A DNA stretch of 64,000 nt, taken from contig FO203512.1 of the NCBI GenBank assembly GCA_000967895.1, positions 1 through 64,000 of the forward strand, read 5' to 3'. Under the pieces are notes generated by a model. It made no database searches and was not told where the DNA came from. It saw only the letters and a list, made by a program, of their open reading frames with translations. A program made the position numbers and the translations under genes. Every line of letters begins with the position of its first letter. The stretch's first letter is position 1. This stretch comes from Oleispira antarctica RB-8. GTDB taxonomy: Bacteria > Pseudomonadota > Gammaproteobacteria > Pseudomonadales > Oceanobacteraceae. Shown here piece after piece: positions 48,586 to 57,774 of the stretch.

Positions 48586-48602
48586 TGTGACAATGTGTCA
48601 CA
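48586..48602. promoter_or_regulatory. TGTGACA-ATG-TGTCACA operator-like palindrome
   Basis: Perfect seven-base arms with a three-base centre lie 62 bases before the TonB receptor start. The spacing (TGTGA-N7-TCACA) is one base longer than a CRP site. It is probably the binding site of a dimeric regulator. Confidence 0.5.
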
Positions 48603-48664
48603 TTCTCAAACACAGGCTACCTCTATAGACTGCGCGCTATTCCTTTCATGCAGCGAAGTTGAAA

Positions 48665-50740
48665 ATGAAATATAAGCAGTCTTTAGCGCTAGCAATTGCC
48701 ACGGTCCTATATCCCTCTTTTACGCTCGCCGCACAGGGCAATGAAATTGAGCTTGCCCCTGTTACGATTACCGATACGCGCGAAGCAGCGTTAAAGTCTG
48801 AGACGTCTGCCAGCACCAGCCAAATTAGCCAAGAAGACATTAACTTTTTACAGCCTGGTCATCCTTCTGAAGTTTTAAACCGCATGCCCGGTGTACACGT
48901 AAATGTAACCGGTGGTGAAGGCCACATGACGGCGATTCGTCAGCCAATCAGTACCAGCGCGGTGTATCTGTATTTAGAAGATGGTATTCCAACACGCTCA
49001 ACGGGTTTCTTTAATCACAACGCGTTATATGAAATCAACGTGCCTCAATCTGCAGGCATTGAAGTCAGCAAGGGTCCAGGTAGTGCTTTGCATGGTAGTG
49101 ATGCGATGGCGGCGGTGATTAATGTGACAACTAAGGCCGCACCAGAAGAGACTGAAGGTGATGTGAATTTAGAGGTGGGCAGTTTTGGCTGGCAGCGTTT
49201 GTTAATCGGCGGTGGTACTGCAAGTTTGAATCATGGCATTCGTGCCGATTTGAATCTGACTCATACCGATGGCTGGAGAGACTCTACCGAGTACGATCGT
49301 CAAAGTGCGAACTTCCGTTTGGATTCCTTTTTAGATAACGGTACTAAAGTTAAAACCGTTTTGAACGTATCGAACATTGATCAGCAAACCGCGGGTTCTT
49401 CGCGTTTGTTAGAAGACGATTATAAAAATCATCCAACGCGTAACTATACGCCGATCTCTATGCGCAAAGTTGAGTCGCTGCGTTTATCCAGTGCGTTCGA
49501 AAAAGAAGTGGGTGCGAGTCTTTATAGTATTACCCCTTACTTCCGCTACAACAGCATGGAGCTATTACCTAACTGGTCGTTAAGCTACGATCCGAATACC
49601 TATAAAACGGAAAATAAGTCAGCGGGTTTGATGCTGAAATATCGTCAAGACTTTGCCCCGATGCGCACGCGTTTAATTGTGGGAACGGATATTGATTACA
49701 GCCCGGGCTCGATGGATCAAAATAAAATTGATGTTACAAAAGAAGGCAATTTTTACACGGCTTATACCAAAGGTGAAAAATTGTATAAGTACGATGTAAC
49801 GTTCTCGTCGGTCTCACCGTATGCACACTTTGAAACATCGCCTACTGAGAAATTAAGAATTAATGCGGGCTTACGTTTTGATCACATGCGATATGATTAT
49901 GAAAATAAATTAACGACGCTAGAAACGGGAAGCCATCGACGCCCTGAAGATACCGATGTTGAGTATCAACATTTAAGTCCTAAACTGGGTGCAACGTATG
50001 CGATTAATCAGCACTTGAATACTTTCGTATCGTATCGCCATGCGTTTCGCGTTCCTTCACAAGGGCAATTATTTCGTCAGGGAAAATCGACCAATACGGT
50101 TAAATTAGAGCCGGTAAAAGTTGATAATTATGAAATAGGTTTGCGTGGAAATACTGACAGTAAAGTGAATTATGAAATCTCAGTTTATTACATGGTGAAG
50201 AACGATGACATTTTAAGCTTTAAACATGATGACGGCAACACTGAAACAATGAATGCGGGTCAGACTTTGCATCAGGGTATTGAAGCGGGTTTAACGGCGC
50301 CGCTGCATGATGATATAGATATTGCGGTTTCTTATGCCTATACCGAATTCACCTATGAAGACTGGAAACCAAATGCGACAATTGATTACAGCGATAATCA
50401 ACTTGAAGCAGCCCCTAGGGATATCGGTAATATTGCTTTAGGTTATCACCCGAGCCAGATGAATGGCGGTAAGGTAGAATTAGAATTTGTTCACTTGGGT
50501 CAATATTGGATGGACCAAGCGAATACTCAAACCTATAAAGGACACCAGCTATTGAATGTGCGTTTTAACTATCCCGTTAACCCGCAATTTAAGCTGAGTG
50601 CTCGTATTTTAAACTTAGAAGACAAAACTTACGCCACGAACGCGAGTTATAAACCTGCTGCATATGGTAATGCAGAGACGTTTGAATATTCTCCAGGTAT
50701 GCCCCGCACTGCGTATGTATCGGCTAGTTACGAATTTTAA
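48665..50740 (+). CDS. TonB-dependent outer-membrane receptor
   Basis: This is a 691-residue receptor with a signal peptide (1-20), a TonB-box-like PVTITDTRE at the mature N-terminus, a plug domain (SEVLNRMPGVHVNVTGG, LEDGIPTRSTGFFNHNALYEINVP, GIEVSKGPGSALHGSDAMAAVINVTT), a 22-strand barrel and a C-terminal Phe (YVSASYEF). The substrate is unknown; it lacks the His-rich loops of ZnuD. The start ATG was preferred to a TTG two codons upstream; the ribosome site is weak. It is followed by a Cys-rich Asp-box protein and a TlpA protein, suggesting a metal or metal-complex uptake cassette (inference). Confidence 0.88.
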   Translation: MKYKQSLALAIATVLYPSFTLAAQGNEIELAPVTITDTREAALKSETSASTSQISQEDINFLQPGHPSEVLNRMPGVHVNVTGGEGHMTAIRQPISTSAVYLYLEDGIPTRSTGFFNHNALYEINVPQSAGIEVSKGPGSALHGSDAMAAVINVTTKAAPEETEGDVNLEVGSFGWQRLLIGGGTASLNHGIRADLNLTHTDGWRDSTEYDRQSANFRLDSFLDNGTKVKTVLNVSNIDQQTAGSSRLLEDDYKNHPTRNYTPISMRKVESLRLSSAFEKEVGASLYSITPYFRYNSMELLPNWSLSYDPNTYKTENKSAGLMLKYRQDFAPMRTRLIVGTDIDYSPGSMDQNKIDVTKEGNFYTAYTKGEKLYKYDVTFSSVSPYAHFETSPTEKLRINAGLRFDHMRYDYENKLTTLETGSHRRPEDTDVEYQHLSPKLGATYAINQHLNTFVSYRHAFRVPSQGQLFRQGKSTNTVKLEPVKVDNYEIGLRGNTDSKVNYEISVYYMVKNDDILSFKHDDGNTETMNAGQTLHQGIEAGLTAPLHDDIDIAVSYAYTEFTYEDWKPNATIDYSDNQLEAAPRDIGNIALGYHPSQMNGGKVELEFVHLGQYWMDQANTQTYKGHQLLNVRFNYPVNPQFKLSARILNLEDKTYATNASYKPAAYGNAETFEYSPGMPRTAYVSASYEF

Positions 50741-50764
50741 TTATTTAACAGGTAAGTTTTTTAT

Positions 50765-52054
50765 ATGATCAGATTTCCTTTAGTTTTTATTATTAGTTTG
50801 TTCTCATTGCTGGGTTTAAGTAGCGGTCTTAACGCCATGGAGCATGGCGGATTTTCAGGTGTTAGTGCGGGGAATGAAAATAATAAGAATAAAGAAATCT
50901 GCCATATTGCATCCCTTAAATGTGCTAAAGCCCCTTCTGCTAGCTTTGGCCCTGATGGCAAGCTTTGGTTAGCGTGGGTGTTTTCTGGACATGTTTATGT
51001 GCAGTATTCCATTGACCAAGGGAAAGTATTTTCTTTGCCGTTAAGTGTTAATCGAGTGCCAGAGAACATTGCGGCCCATGCTGAAAATCGAGCAAAAATA
51101 CAGTTAGATAAGGCAGGCAATATTTATATATCTTGGACGCAATCACTGAGAAAACCATATACTGGAAACATTCGTTTTAGTCGTTCAATAGATGGTGGAG
51201 AAACTTTCAGTCAGCCCATTACAGTGAATGATGATAGGCAAGAAATTAGTCATCGGTTTGATGCTATGGTGGTGAGTGATGATGGACATATATTTATTAG
51301 CTGGTTAGATAAGCGTGATGCACAAGCGGCGCAAGATCAGAAAAAAGAATATGTTGGGGGCGCTCTGTATTACAGCTACTCAGTCGATCAAGGAAATAGT
51401 TTCAGTAAAAATATTAATTTATCAGACAACTCGTGTGTCTGTTGTCGTATTGCGATGGACTTGGATAATAATGATTTACCGGTTATCGCTTGGCGTGATA
51501 TTTATGGCAACGATGCTAACAATCAAATACGCGACCACAGTTTAATAACTTTCAGCTCTGCCTCGAAGCCTGCAAAGAAAATACGTTTGAGTAACGAACA
51601 ATGGAAAATTAATGGTTGCCCGCATCATGGCCCAGCGTTAGATGTTGATGGTAATAATGTTGTTCATTCGACGTGGTTTAATGACACTGATGGCGAGCAT
51701 GTATTGTTTTACGGCAATAGTGCCTCTGGTTTTAACATCAGTGATTATAAAGCGATGGGTTTTGGCCAAGCCGATAAGCAGTCTGCGCACCCTTATGTTC
51801 TGACTCTAAAACAGACTGTGTATTTAGTTTGGAAAGAATTTGATGGTAAAAAAACCGATATCTTCATGAAGACTTCGAAAGATGCTGGCATTAGCTGGAG
51901 TCAGAATAAAGTAATCAGCACGACGGCGGGTTCTTCGGACCATCCTTTGTTAGTTAAGAATTCAAAGGCTGTGTATTTGAGCTGGCATACTCAGGATGAA
52001 GGCTATCGTTTTATAGAGCTTTCTCTAATTAAAATGGCAGCTGATGCTAAATGA
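50765..52054 (+). CDS. Secreted Cys-rich Asp-box (BNR/sialidase-fold) protein
   Basis: This 429-residue protein has a signal peptide (1-24) and a beta-propeller-like body with four Asp boxes: SIDQGKVF (82-89), SIDGGETF (141-148), SVDQGNSF (206-213) and SKDAGISW (371-378). Unusual for a sialidase, it has C46, C53, C224-V-C-C227 and C285-P-H-H, a set suited to metal or disulfide chemistry. I see no support for glycosidase activity. Its stop overlaps the TlpA gene as ATGA. Confidence 0.75.
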   Translation: MIRFPLVFIISLFSLLGLSSGLNAMEHGGFSGVSAGNENNKNKEICHIASLKCAKAPSASFGPDGKLWLAWVFSGHVYVQYSIDQGKVFSLPLSVNRVPENIAAHAENRAKIQLDKAGNIYISWTQSLRKPYTGNIRFSRSIDGGETFSQPITVNDDRQEISHRFDAMVVSDDGHIFISWLDKRDAQAAQDQKKEYVGGALYYSYSVDQGNSFSKNINLSDNSCVCCRIAMDLDNNDLPVIAWRDIYGNDANNQIRDHSLITFSSASKPAKKIRLSNEQWKINGCPHHGPALDVDGNNVVHSTWFNDTDGEHVLFYGNSASGFNISDYKAMGFGQADKQSAHPYVLTLKQTVYLVWKEFDGKKTDIFMKTSKDAGISWSQNKVISTTAGSSDHPLLVKNSKAVYLSWHTQDEGYRFIELSLIKMAADAK

Positions 52055-52557
52055 TTAAATTATCTTATTGGTTGATTAGTGTTTTCTTATTAACGGCAAG
52101 TATTGCGCAAGCCAGTTCTTCTGATATCTCCACTATTAGTTCTAGTGTTAGCTTGCGATCGTTTAATATAGGCAGCTTTGAACAGATAGTTGTTGATAAG
52201 AATAAGCAAGATCATCTGGTGATTCTGTGGTCGTTTGATTGCCCACCTTGCATCATTGAATTAGAAAAAATATCAGAGCTTCATCAACAATTCCCTGATT
52301 ATCAGTTAACGCTAATTAATACCGATGCGGTTGATGAGCAGGTGCGAGTGAAGAAGATACTGCAGCAGTTTAATTTGGCCGGATTGGATAACTGGGGCTT
52401 TGCCAATAGTGACGAAGAGAAGCTACGCTATGACATTGATCCGCGCTGGTATGGCGATCTGCCAAGAAGCTATTTCTTTCCGCTGCAAGGGAAAATCAAA
52501 CGCCTACGCGGCGCGCTAACCTCAGCCGAATTGCTGAAGCTTTTTCAGCCAAGCTAG
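52051..52557 (+). CDS. TlpA-like periplasmic thioredoxin
   Basis: This 168-residue protein has a signal peptide (1-21) and a thioredoxin fold with active site C64-PPC67 in LWSFDCPPCIIELEK. The cis-Pro loop is DLPRSYFF. It is translationally coupled (ATGA) to the Cys-rich Asp-box protein, which is the obvious reduction partner. It ends the TonB-cassette operon. Confidence 0.85.
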   Translation: MIKLSYWLISVFLLTASIAQASSSDISTISSSVSLRSFNIGSFEQIVVDKNKQDHLVILWSFDCPPCIIELEKISELHQQFPDYQLTLINTDAVDEQVRVKKILQQFNLAGLDNWGFANSDEEKLRYDIDPRWYGDLPRSYFFPLQGKIKRLRGALTSAELLKLFQPS

Positions 52558-52650
52558 GCTATCTCTGCGAGTACGGTCTGACTCTTGATTCAAATTAATT
52601 CTTTTTCTTGATGCTCGATTATAATTTAATTTTCCCTCGAGAGTTTGATC

Positions 52651-53051
52651 ATGGCAGGATTTTAGAAACAACTGAAGCAGCTAGAGAAGGATGGTTTTGA
52701 TGCCATCATTATGCTGTTTCGTAGCCAGCTTTGGGCGCAGATTTTATTAGCCCTAGTTCTGGGTATTCTCGTGGGTAGTTGAATTTCTCCATCATGCTGG
52801 GTGTGGGTGGCTCGGGTGATAGTACGACGTTAAAAAATGTTGGTTTACGCATTGCCCTTTATTTTGTTGTTACCACAATGATTGCCGTCACTATGGGGAT
52901 CACTCTTGCTTTGTTATTAAAGCCTGGACTGTATGTGACTGCTTTTGATCTTTCATCCGTCGCTGTAACCAGCAGTATGAGTGAACCTTTGAATACGTCG
53001 ATACCCGAGCGCATCAGCCAGCTTAAGTGGTTGGGTGCTAAGAAAGATTAG
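52651..53051 (+). pseudogene. Decayed dicarboxylate/amino acid:cation symporter (SLC1/DAACS)
   Basis: Two pieces of a GltP/DctA-type transporter remain. The first (52651-52782) reads MAGF-stop-KQLKQLEK...SQLWAQILLALVLGILVG and ends at a TGA. The second, in another frame (52779-53051), reads FSIMLGVGGSGDSTTLKNVGLRIALYFVVTTMIAVTMGITLALLLKPG, the region before the conserved transport core. An early in-frame TAG, an internal deletion and loss of the C-terminal half make it non-functional. Confidence 0.75.
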
Positions 53052-53184
53052 ATTTTTTATTTAATTAACGGACTCTAATAATAGATAGTATTTTTCAAAG
53101 ATCGCTTAGTAATTGACAGAGTAAGGTGTGGTATATACTGTTGTCGCTATCAACAACACACCTGAAATGGATTTCGAAAGAAGT

Positions 53185-53841
53185 ATGAAAAAACTCATTA
53201 TTGGCTTAGTTGCTATAGGCGCATTATATCAATACGACTCAAGCCTTTTCGATTTTATGCTGGGTAAAGCGGGAGCCTTTGATTCCGATGGAAATCCAAA
53301 AGTCGTTCTTTTCATAAGCAGTACTTGTGGCATTCATTGTGACAATGCTTTAACGCATATTAAGAACAAAGGCATCGAAGCTGAGATTATTGATGTGCAA
53401 AATAATGAAGCTGGAAGCAAGGAACTCAAACGTTACTCTAAGCGTAATGGCTTACCTGTTCTCGTTGTTGGTAAGCAGGTTCAGTATGGCTTCCAAGGTA
53501 AGCGGTTTGATGAATTACTTTATGATGCTGTGGGTAAGTCGGCTCTGGGTCGCCGTGAAAAGAAAGTTTTTAAGCATCACTTCAATGAAGATGGCAGCGC
53601 CAAAGTTGTTATGTACGGCACTAGCTGGTGCGGCTATTGTGCTCAAGCACGAGAGCGTCTTATTGAAATAGGCATCGAGCATACAGAGTGGGACGTAGAA
53701 AAAGATAAGAAAGCCAATAATCGCTATGGCGTACTTCAATCATCAGGGTATCCGCTGATATACGTTGGTACTCGCAGGATTGGAACGTATGACGAAGATA
53801 AGATTATTGCATCGCTTAAGGAATCAAGCACTTGGCTATGA
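53185..53841 (+). CDS. Membrane-anchored tandem glutaredoxin-like protein
   Basis: This 218-residue protein has an N-terminal membrane helix (3-15) and two glutaredoxin-like domains. The first (38-110) carries C48-GIH-C52, a CX3C motif instead of CxxC, and GLPVLVVG as cis-Pro loop. The second (140-215) has the normal C149-GY-C152 and GYPLIYVG. I chose the MKKLIIG start; longer starts at GTG 53128 or ATG 53167 are possible. Such doubled domains suggest an electron relay or one structural and one catalytic unit. It is convergent with the lao operon. Confidence 0.75.
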   Translation: MKKLIIGLVAIGALYQYDSSLFDFMLGKAGAFDSDGNPKVVLFISSTCGIHCDNALTHIKNKGIEAEIIDVQNNEAGSKELKRYSKRNGLPVLVVGKQVQYGFQGKRFDELLYDAVGKSALGRREKKVFKHHFNEDGSAKVVMYGTSWCGYCAQARERLIEIGIEHTEWDVEKDKKANNRYGVLQSSGYPLIYVGTRRIGTYDEDKIIASLKESSTWL

Positions 53842-53895
53842 TGATCAATATCGCTTAAAACCATCAAAGAAAAACCTCAGTGACGATTGAAAGTA

Positions 53896-53930
53896 CAGCG
53901 GCGTGAAACATTTCAGCGCCGCTGCTTTTA
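53896..53930. terminator. Terminator between the glutaredoxin gene and the laoA-like gene
   Basis: CAGCGGCG (53896-53903) pairs with CGCCGCTG (53917-53924) and is followed by CTTTT on the plus strand. It lies between the ends of two convergent genes. Confidence 0.6.
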
Positions 53931-53947
53931 GCTCATAAAGTAAAAAT

Positions 53948-55573
53948 TTAGCTCAACTTCTTACCTGTCAGTTTCTCAGCCAACTTAGTTGCCTGCTTAC
54001 ACGCCATTCCATAAATAGACAGCTGTGGGTTCGCCCCAATACTGGTCGGGAAAACCGAACCGTCAATCACGTATAAATTGTCGAGGTAATGATATTTACC
54101 ATTACTATCAACGACACAACGGTCCAGATTTTCACCCATCGTCATGCCGCCCATTACGTGAGCACTGCCCACTAAGGCACGGCTTGTGGTATAAGAAAGT
54201 TCATTGATTGCGGCTTTTGATGCTTCCCATGACGTTTCAAATTTAGCATCCACGTGAGCGGGTCTAACAGCTTTTGCGCCAGCGGCAAACTGCAATTCAG
54301 CCATACTTAAGTGGGTGCGCTTAACGCCTTCCCATAAATAATCGTTAAGCGGATAATCAATAATCGCTGAACCATCATCAGCTAATTCGATGGCACCGCC
54401 TTGGCTTTCATCGTTAAAACCATCACGCAATAAAGCAATCATCGCATTCATGTTCGGCAGTTTATTCATTGTTTCAAAATGTTCTTCACCATGACCCATC
54501 AGCAGTACCGAGGTTATGCCAGGATGCAGAGGTGGCACTTCCAGTTTATAACCGACGGGCCCATCAACCGTATCCCACTGGAAGTGATCTGAATAAATGG
54601 ACTGTGGTGCACCGTAATAAGGATTAATTTCTTTGTCGAATTCTGCAAACGAAAAGATGGTTGGGTGAAAGAAGGTACGCTTACCAATAAGACCCTTGGG
54701 GTCTGGGGCGCCAGAACGCAGCATCATCGCAGGGCCATTAATTCCGCCTGCGGCTAAGACAACGGTTGTTGCCTTCACCGTTAGCTTTACACCCGTTGGG
54801 CGATAGCCTTTGTCTAGCGCAGTAACTTCAATACCGGTGACTTTATCGTTTTCCATAATTAGGCGTTCGGCGCGAGCGCTGTATAACAGCTGGCTGCCTT
54901 CATCCATTGCACTTGGAATTGTGGTTACTAACATGGATTGCTTAGCGTTAGTTGGACAACCGGTACCGCAGTAGCCCAAGTTCCAGCAACCAGCAACATT
55001 ACGTGGAATAACTTTCCAGGGAATATTTAATGCATCAGCACCACGGCTTAAGACGGCGTTATTTTCGTTTGCAGGTACTGCCCAAGGTGCGATATTTAAA
55101 CGCTGTTCCATCTTGTCGAACCAAGGGGCCATTTCTTCTTTAGAGGCGCCTTTAGTATCAAAATTATCTGCCCAATATTGCAGTGTTTGTTCTGGGGTAC
55201 GGAAGCTGGAAGTCCAGTTGATGACGGTTGTGCCACCGACGCAACGGCCTTGCAAAATCGACATGCCGCCATCTTTGCTCATGCGGCCAGCATTTTCTTG
55301 ATAAAGATCTTTGTAGGCTTCGCGCTCGTCCATTTTGAAATCGTTGGAGCTCTTTAATGGCCCTTCTTCAATCAAAATAACTTTCAATCCCGCTTTGGCT
55401 AGAATCTCTGCTGTTGTACCGCCGCCTGCGCCGGTGCCAATAATGGCAACATCGGCTTCTAAGATGGCCGGTTCTTTATATTCACCCGCATCGAGGGTTA
55501 TCCAACCATTGCTGATGCCTTCTAAAATCGGATCTGGAATGCCTCGGACTTCTTCAAAAACTTTCTTAGCCAT
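53948..55573 (-). CDS. laoA: GMC-family long-chain alcohol dehydrogenase (LaoA-like)
   Basis: This is a 541-residue flavoprotein. FAD-binding VAIIGTGAGGGTTAEILAKAGLKV is near residues 42-65, and the catalytic His/Asn region is GSAHVMGG and IGANPQLSIYG at the C-terminus. Order and content (GMC enzyme, Tat helper, aldehyde dehydrogenase, divergent TetR) match the P. aeruginosa laoABCR system for long-chain alcohols from alkanes and alkyl sulfates. It has no signal peptide of its own. The start overlaps the helper gene stop (TAATG). Confidence 0.8.
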   Translation of the reverse strand: MAKKVFEEVRGIPDPILEGISNGWITLDAGEYKEPAILEADVAIIGTGAGGGTTAEILAKAGLKVILIEEGPLKSSNDFKMDEREAYKDLYQENAGRMSKDGGMSILQGRCVGGTTVINWTSSFRTPEQTLQYWADNFDTKGASKEEMAPWFDKMEQRLNIAPWAVPANENNAVLSRGADALNIPWKVIPRNVAGCWNLGYCGTGCPTNAKQSMLVTTIPSAMDEGSQLLYSARAERLIMENDKVTGIEVTALDKGYRPTGVKLTVKATTVVLAAGGINGPAMMLRSGAPDPKGLIGKRTFFHPTIFSFAEFDKEINPYYGAPQSIYSDHFQWDTVDGPVGYKLEVPPLHPGITSVLLMGHGEEHFETMNKLPNMNAMIALLRDGFNDESQGGAIELADDGSAIIDYPLNDYLWEGVKRTHLSMAELQFAAGAKAVRPAHVDAKFETSWEASKAAINELSYTTSRALVGSAHVMGGMTMGENLDRCVVDSNGKYHYLDNLYVIDGSVFPTSIGANPQLSIYGMACKQATKLAEKLTGKKLS

Positions 55574-56199
55574 TAGCTGTTCTCCGCAGACATTATGTTG
55601 CTGTTAGTACTGGTATTAGGTGTTTTATTTGCGACTGGGGTTGGAATCTTTATCGGTGGTCCAGGGTAGCCTGTGGTGATAAATGATTCTGGTTGGGAGT
55701 ACCAACTAATACCAATCAATTTGCTTAGCGCGACATAACCATTTCGTTTTGGTTGAATCATGCTATCGCGCCATCCGATCAAGAAATCATTGACCTGCTT
55801 AGGGCGCATCTCTTTCCAATCCGCCCAGGCAGCCCCTGCAACAACTCGAATAGGTGCCATCGCGAGAGCATCGAATAACTGACGCATTTGAATACGATTG
55901 TGATACTGCAAGGTATAGATTAAGTCGTCTAAAGCTAATAACGTACGTTTCATCGCATCGTCATAACTTAGTTCGCCGGGGAAACTTTTATTTAAGACTA
56001 CGGGTATTAGCGCAGTAAAAAACTCTCTATCAGTACGTTGTAAAAATTTATATTCTGAATGTTGTTCCAGCGGAGAAGAACAGCCCGTAAGCGTTGCGAC
56101 GGTACTACCGAGCGCAAGTGTTGCAGTGCCCATTAAGCCAAGCTGTAAAAAACCGCGGCGTGTTGTAGGCAATGCCTGATCTATTTTAGAGTTCATCAT
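55573..56199 (-). CDS. laoB: LaoB-like helper with Tat signal (gluconate 2-dehydrogenase subunit 3 type)
   Basis: This protein of about 208 residues has a twin-arginine signal TTRRGFLQLG and a lipobox LTGC about 25 residues later, so it is a candidate Tat-exported lipoprotein. The body (REFFTALIPVVLNKSFPGEL...) resembles the small subunit of gluconate 2-dehydrogenase, the usual partner of GMC enzymes. It could carry the signal-less LaoA-like enzyme across the membrane by hitchhiking (inference). Start choice among clustered ATGs is uncertain by a few codons. Confidence 0.75.
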   Translation of the reverse strand: MMNSKIDQALPTTRRGFLQLGLMGTATLALGSTVATLTGCSSPLEQHSEYKFLQRTDREFFTALIPVVLNKSFPGELSYDDAMKRTLLALDDLIYTLQYHNRIQMRQLFDALAMAPIRVVAGAAWADWKEMRPKQVNDFLIGWRDSMIQPKRNGYVALSKLIGISWYSQPESFITTGYPGPPIKIPTPVANKTPNTSTNSNIMSAENS

Positions 56200-56278
56200 A
56201 GCTCTCATAGTTATTTTTTATTTTTGTCGTAGCATGAGCTTGCGATATAGCATAATACAAGCTCATAAAATCAGACTA

Positions 56279-57721
56279 TTAACGAATGAAAAAAGTATAA
56301 ATCATTTTACGAATTGAATTGTCGTAAGGAGGATACGCTAGGTTGCCCGTTGAGAAACGACCTTTACGATGAACCGCTTTCGCTTTCGAGAAGGTAATAA
56401 AACCTTCTTTGCCGTGGTAATGACCCATCCCAGAATCACCGACGCCACCAAACGGCATGTCTTCTTGAGCAAGGTGCATCAGGGTATCGTTCACACAGAC
56501 ACCGCCAGAGTGAGTATTGTCTAATACGTAGTTCTGTTCATTCTTGTCATAACCGAAAAAATACAAGGCCAGTGGACGTGGGCGATCGTTGACGTGTGCA
56601 ATGGCTTCATCCATTGAATCGTAGGTTATGATCGGAAGAATAGGACCAAATAGCTCTTCTTCAGCAATGGTCATTGTGTCCTTCATGTTTTGTACGATAA
56701 CAGGGGCTAATTTTCGGCCAGCAGAAAGATCTTCTTTTGCGGGATTTATTTCCGTTAGTTTTGCGCCCTTGTCTTTCGCATCTTCAATCCAGTTTGTCAG
56801 ACGCTGATATTGGCGATCGTTAACGATTGCTGTGTAATCGTTGTTGTCTTTTAATGTTGGGTACATTTTTGTGAAAGCTGCGATGTACGCTTGAATGAAT
56901 TCTTCTTCTTGTGCTTTTGGTACCAAAATATAATCAGGAGCGACACAGGTTTGACCTGCGTTCATTGATTTACCAAAGCAGATGCGTTCAGCGGCATCTT
57001 TCATTGGAATATTTTTAGAAACAATGGCTGGAGATTTGCCGCCTAATTCTAATGTGACAGGTGTTAGATTTTTTGCGGCGGCGGCCATAACAAAACGACC
57101 GACAGTTGTTGAACCCGTAAATAGAATGTGATCAAAAGGTTGTTCGGTGAATACGATGGCTGCATCAGCTTCGCCTTCAATGACACAGACACGGTTTTCC
57201 TCAAATATTTCTGCAATCATCGCTTTGAATACTTTGTTCAGATTCGGAGTGAATTCCGACATCTTAATCATTGCGCGATTACCGGCTGCTAATGCAGCAA
57301 CTAATGGCCCAATGGCCAAGAAAATAGGATAGTTCCAAGGAACGATAATGCCGACAACTCCTAATGGCTGATAACGTACTTCATTTTTAGCTGGAGCGAA
57401 CAGCATGCCAACACCACGCTTACTGGGTTTCATCCATTTACGCGTTTTTTTGATCGCCATATTGATGCCTTCAACACTGGTCAGAATTTCAGCCAGTAAA
57501 GTTTCATCTTTTGAGCGACAGCTAAAATCTTCGTTTACTGCTGCGGCCAGTTGGTCTTGGTATTTTATAGTGACATTCTTTAAGGCTTTCAAATGACCAA
57601 TACGCTGCTCTGCTGTCGGCATGAGTGACTTACCATAAGCACTTTTTTGGCGGATAAAAAGCTCTTTTAACCGAATAATCTCAGTATCTAAAGAAGTAAC
57701 TTCAGCAGCATTGGCAACCAT
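56279..57721 (-). CDS. laoC: Long-chain aldehyde dehydrogenase (LaoC-like, coniferyl-aldehyde dehydrogenase family)
   Basis: This 480-residue NAD(P)-dependent aldehyde dehydrogenase has VVGIIVPWNYPIFLAIGPLVAAL, the GSTTVGR nucleotide loop, the catalytic Glu in TLELGGKSP, the catalytic Cys in NAGQTCVAPDY and EELFGPILP. It is of the short CalB-type class. It would oxidise the fatty aldehyde made by the LaoA-like enzyme to the acid. It is the first gene of the leftward operon, under a clear sigma70 promoter. Confidence 0.85.
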   Translation of the reverse strand: MVANAAEVTSLDTEIIRLKELFIRQKSAYGKSLMPTAEQRIGHLKALKNVTIKYQDQLAAAVNEDFSCRSKDETLLAEILTSVEGINMAIKKTRKWMKPSKRGVGMLFAPAKNEVRYQPLGVVGIIVPWNYPIFLAIGPLVAALAAGNRAMIKMSEFTPNLNKVFKAMIAEIFEENRVCVIEGEADAAIVFTEQPFDHILFTGSTTVGRFVMAAAAKNLTPVTLELGGKSPAIVSKNIPMKDAAERICFGKSMNAGQTCVAPDYILVPKAQEEEFIQAYIAAFTKMYPTLKDNNDYTAIVNDRQYQRLTNWIEDAKDKGAKLTEINPAKEDLSAGRKLAPVIVQNMKDTMTIAEEELFGPILPIITYDSMDEAIAHVNDRPRPLALYFFGYDKNEQNYVLDNTHSGGVCVNDTLMHLAQEDMPFGGVGDSGMGHYHGKEGFITFSKAKAVHRKGRFSTGNLAYPPYDNSIRKMIYTFFIR

Positions 57722-57774
57722 GGTAAGTCTCCGGAAGAGGGATTGTAAAAATAATAATTATTGTTCTATGTGTA

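Larger units (their letters stand above)
48350..48664. other. Promoter region of the TonB receptor gene
   Basis: The 315 bases before the TonB receptor gene contain no gene. They hold two strong palindromes described separately and a short AGAGG-GCG-CCTCT repeat. No clear Fur or Zur box is visible. Confidence 0.5.

Noticed and set aside
48586-48602. CRP (cAMP receptor protein) site
   Set aside because: The half-sites TGTGA and TCACA are separated by seven bases instead of six, so it was kept only as an unassigned palindrome.
50765-52054. Sialidase (neuraminidase) annotation
   Set aside because: Only Asp boxes support it; the Cys/His clusters and neighbours do not fit a glycosidase and no catalytic set could be identified.
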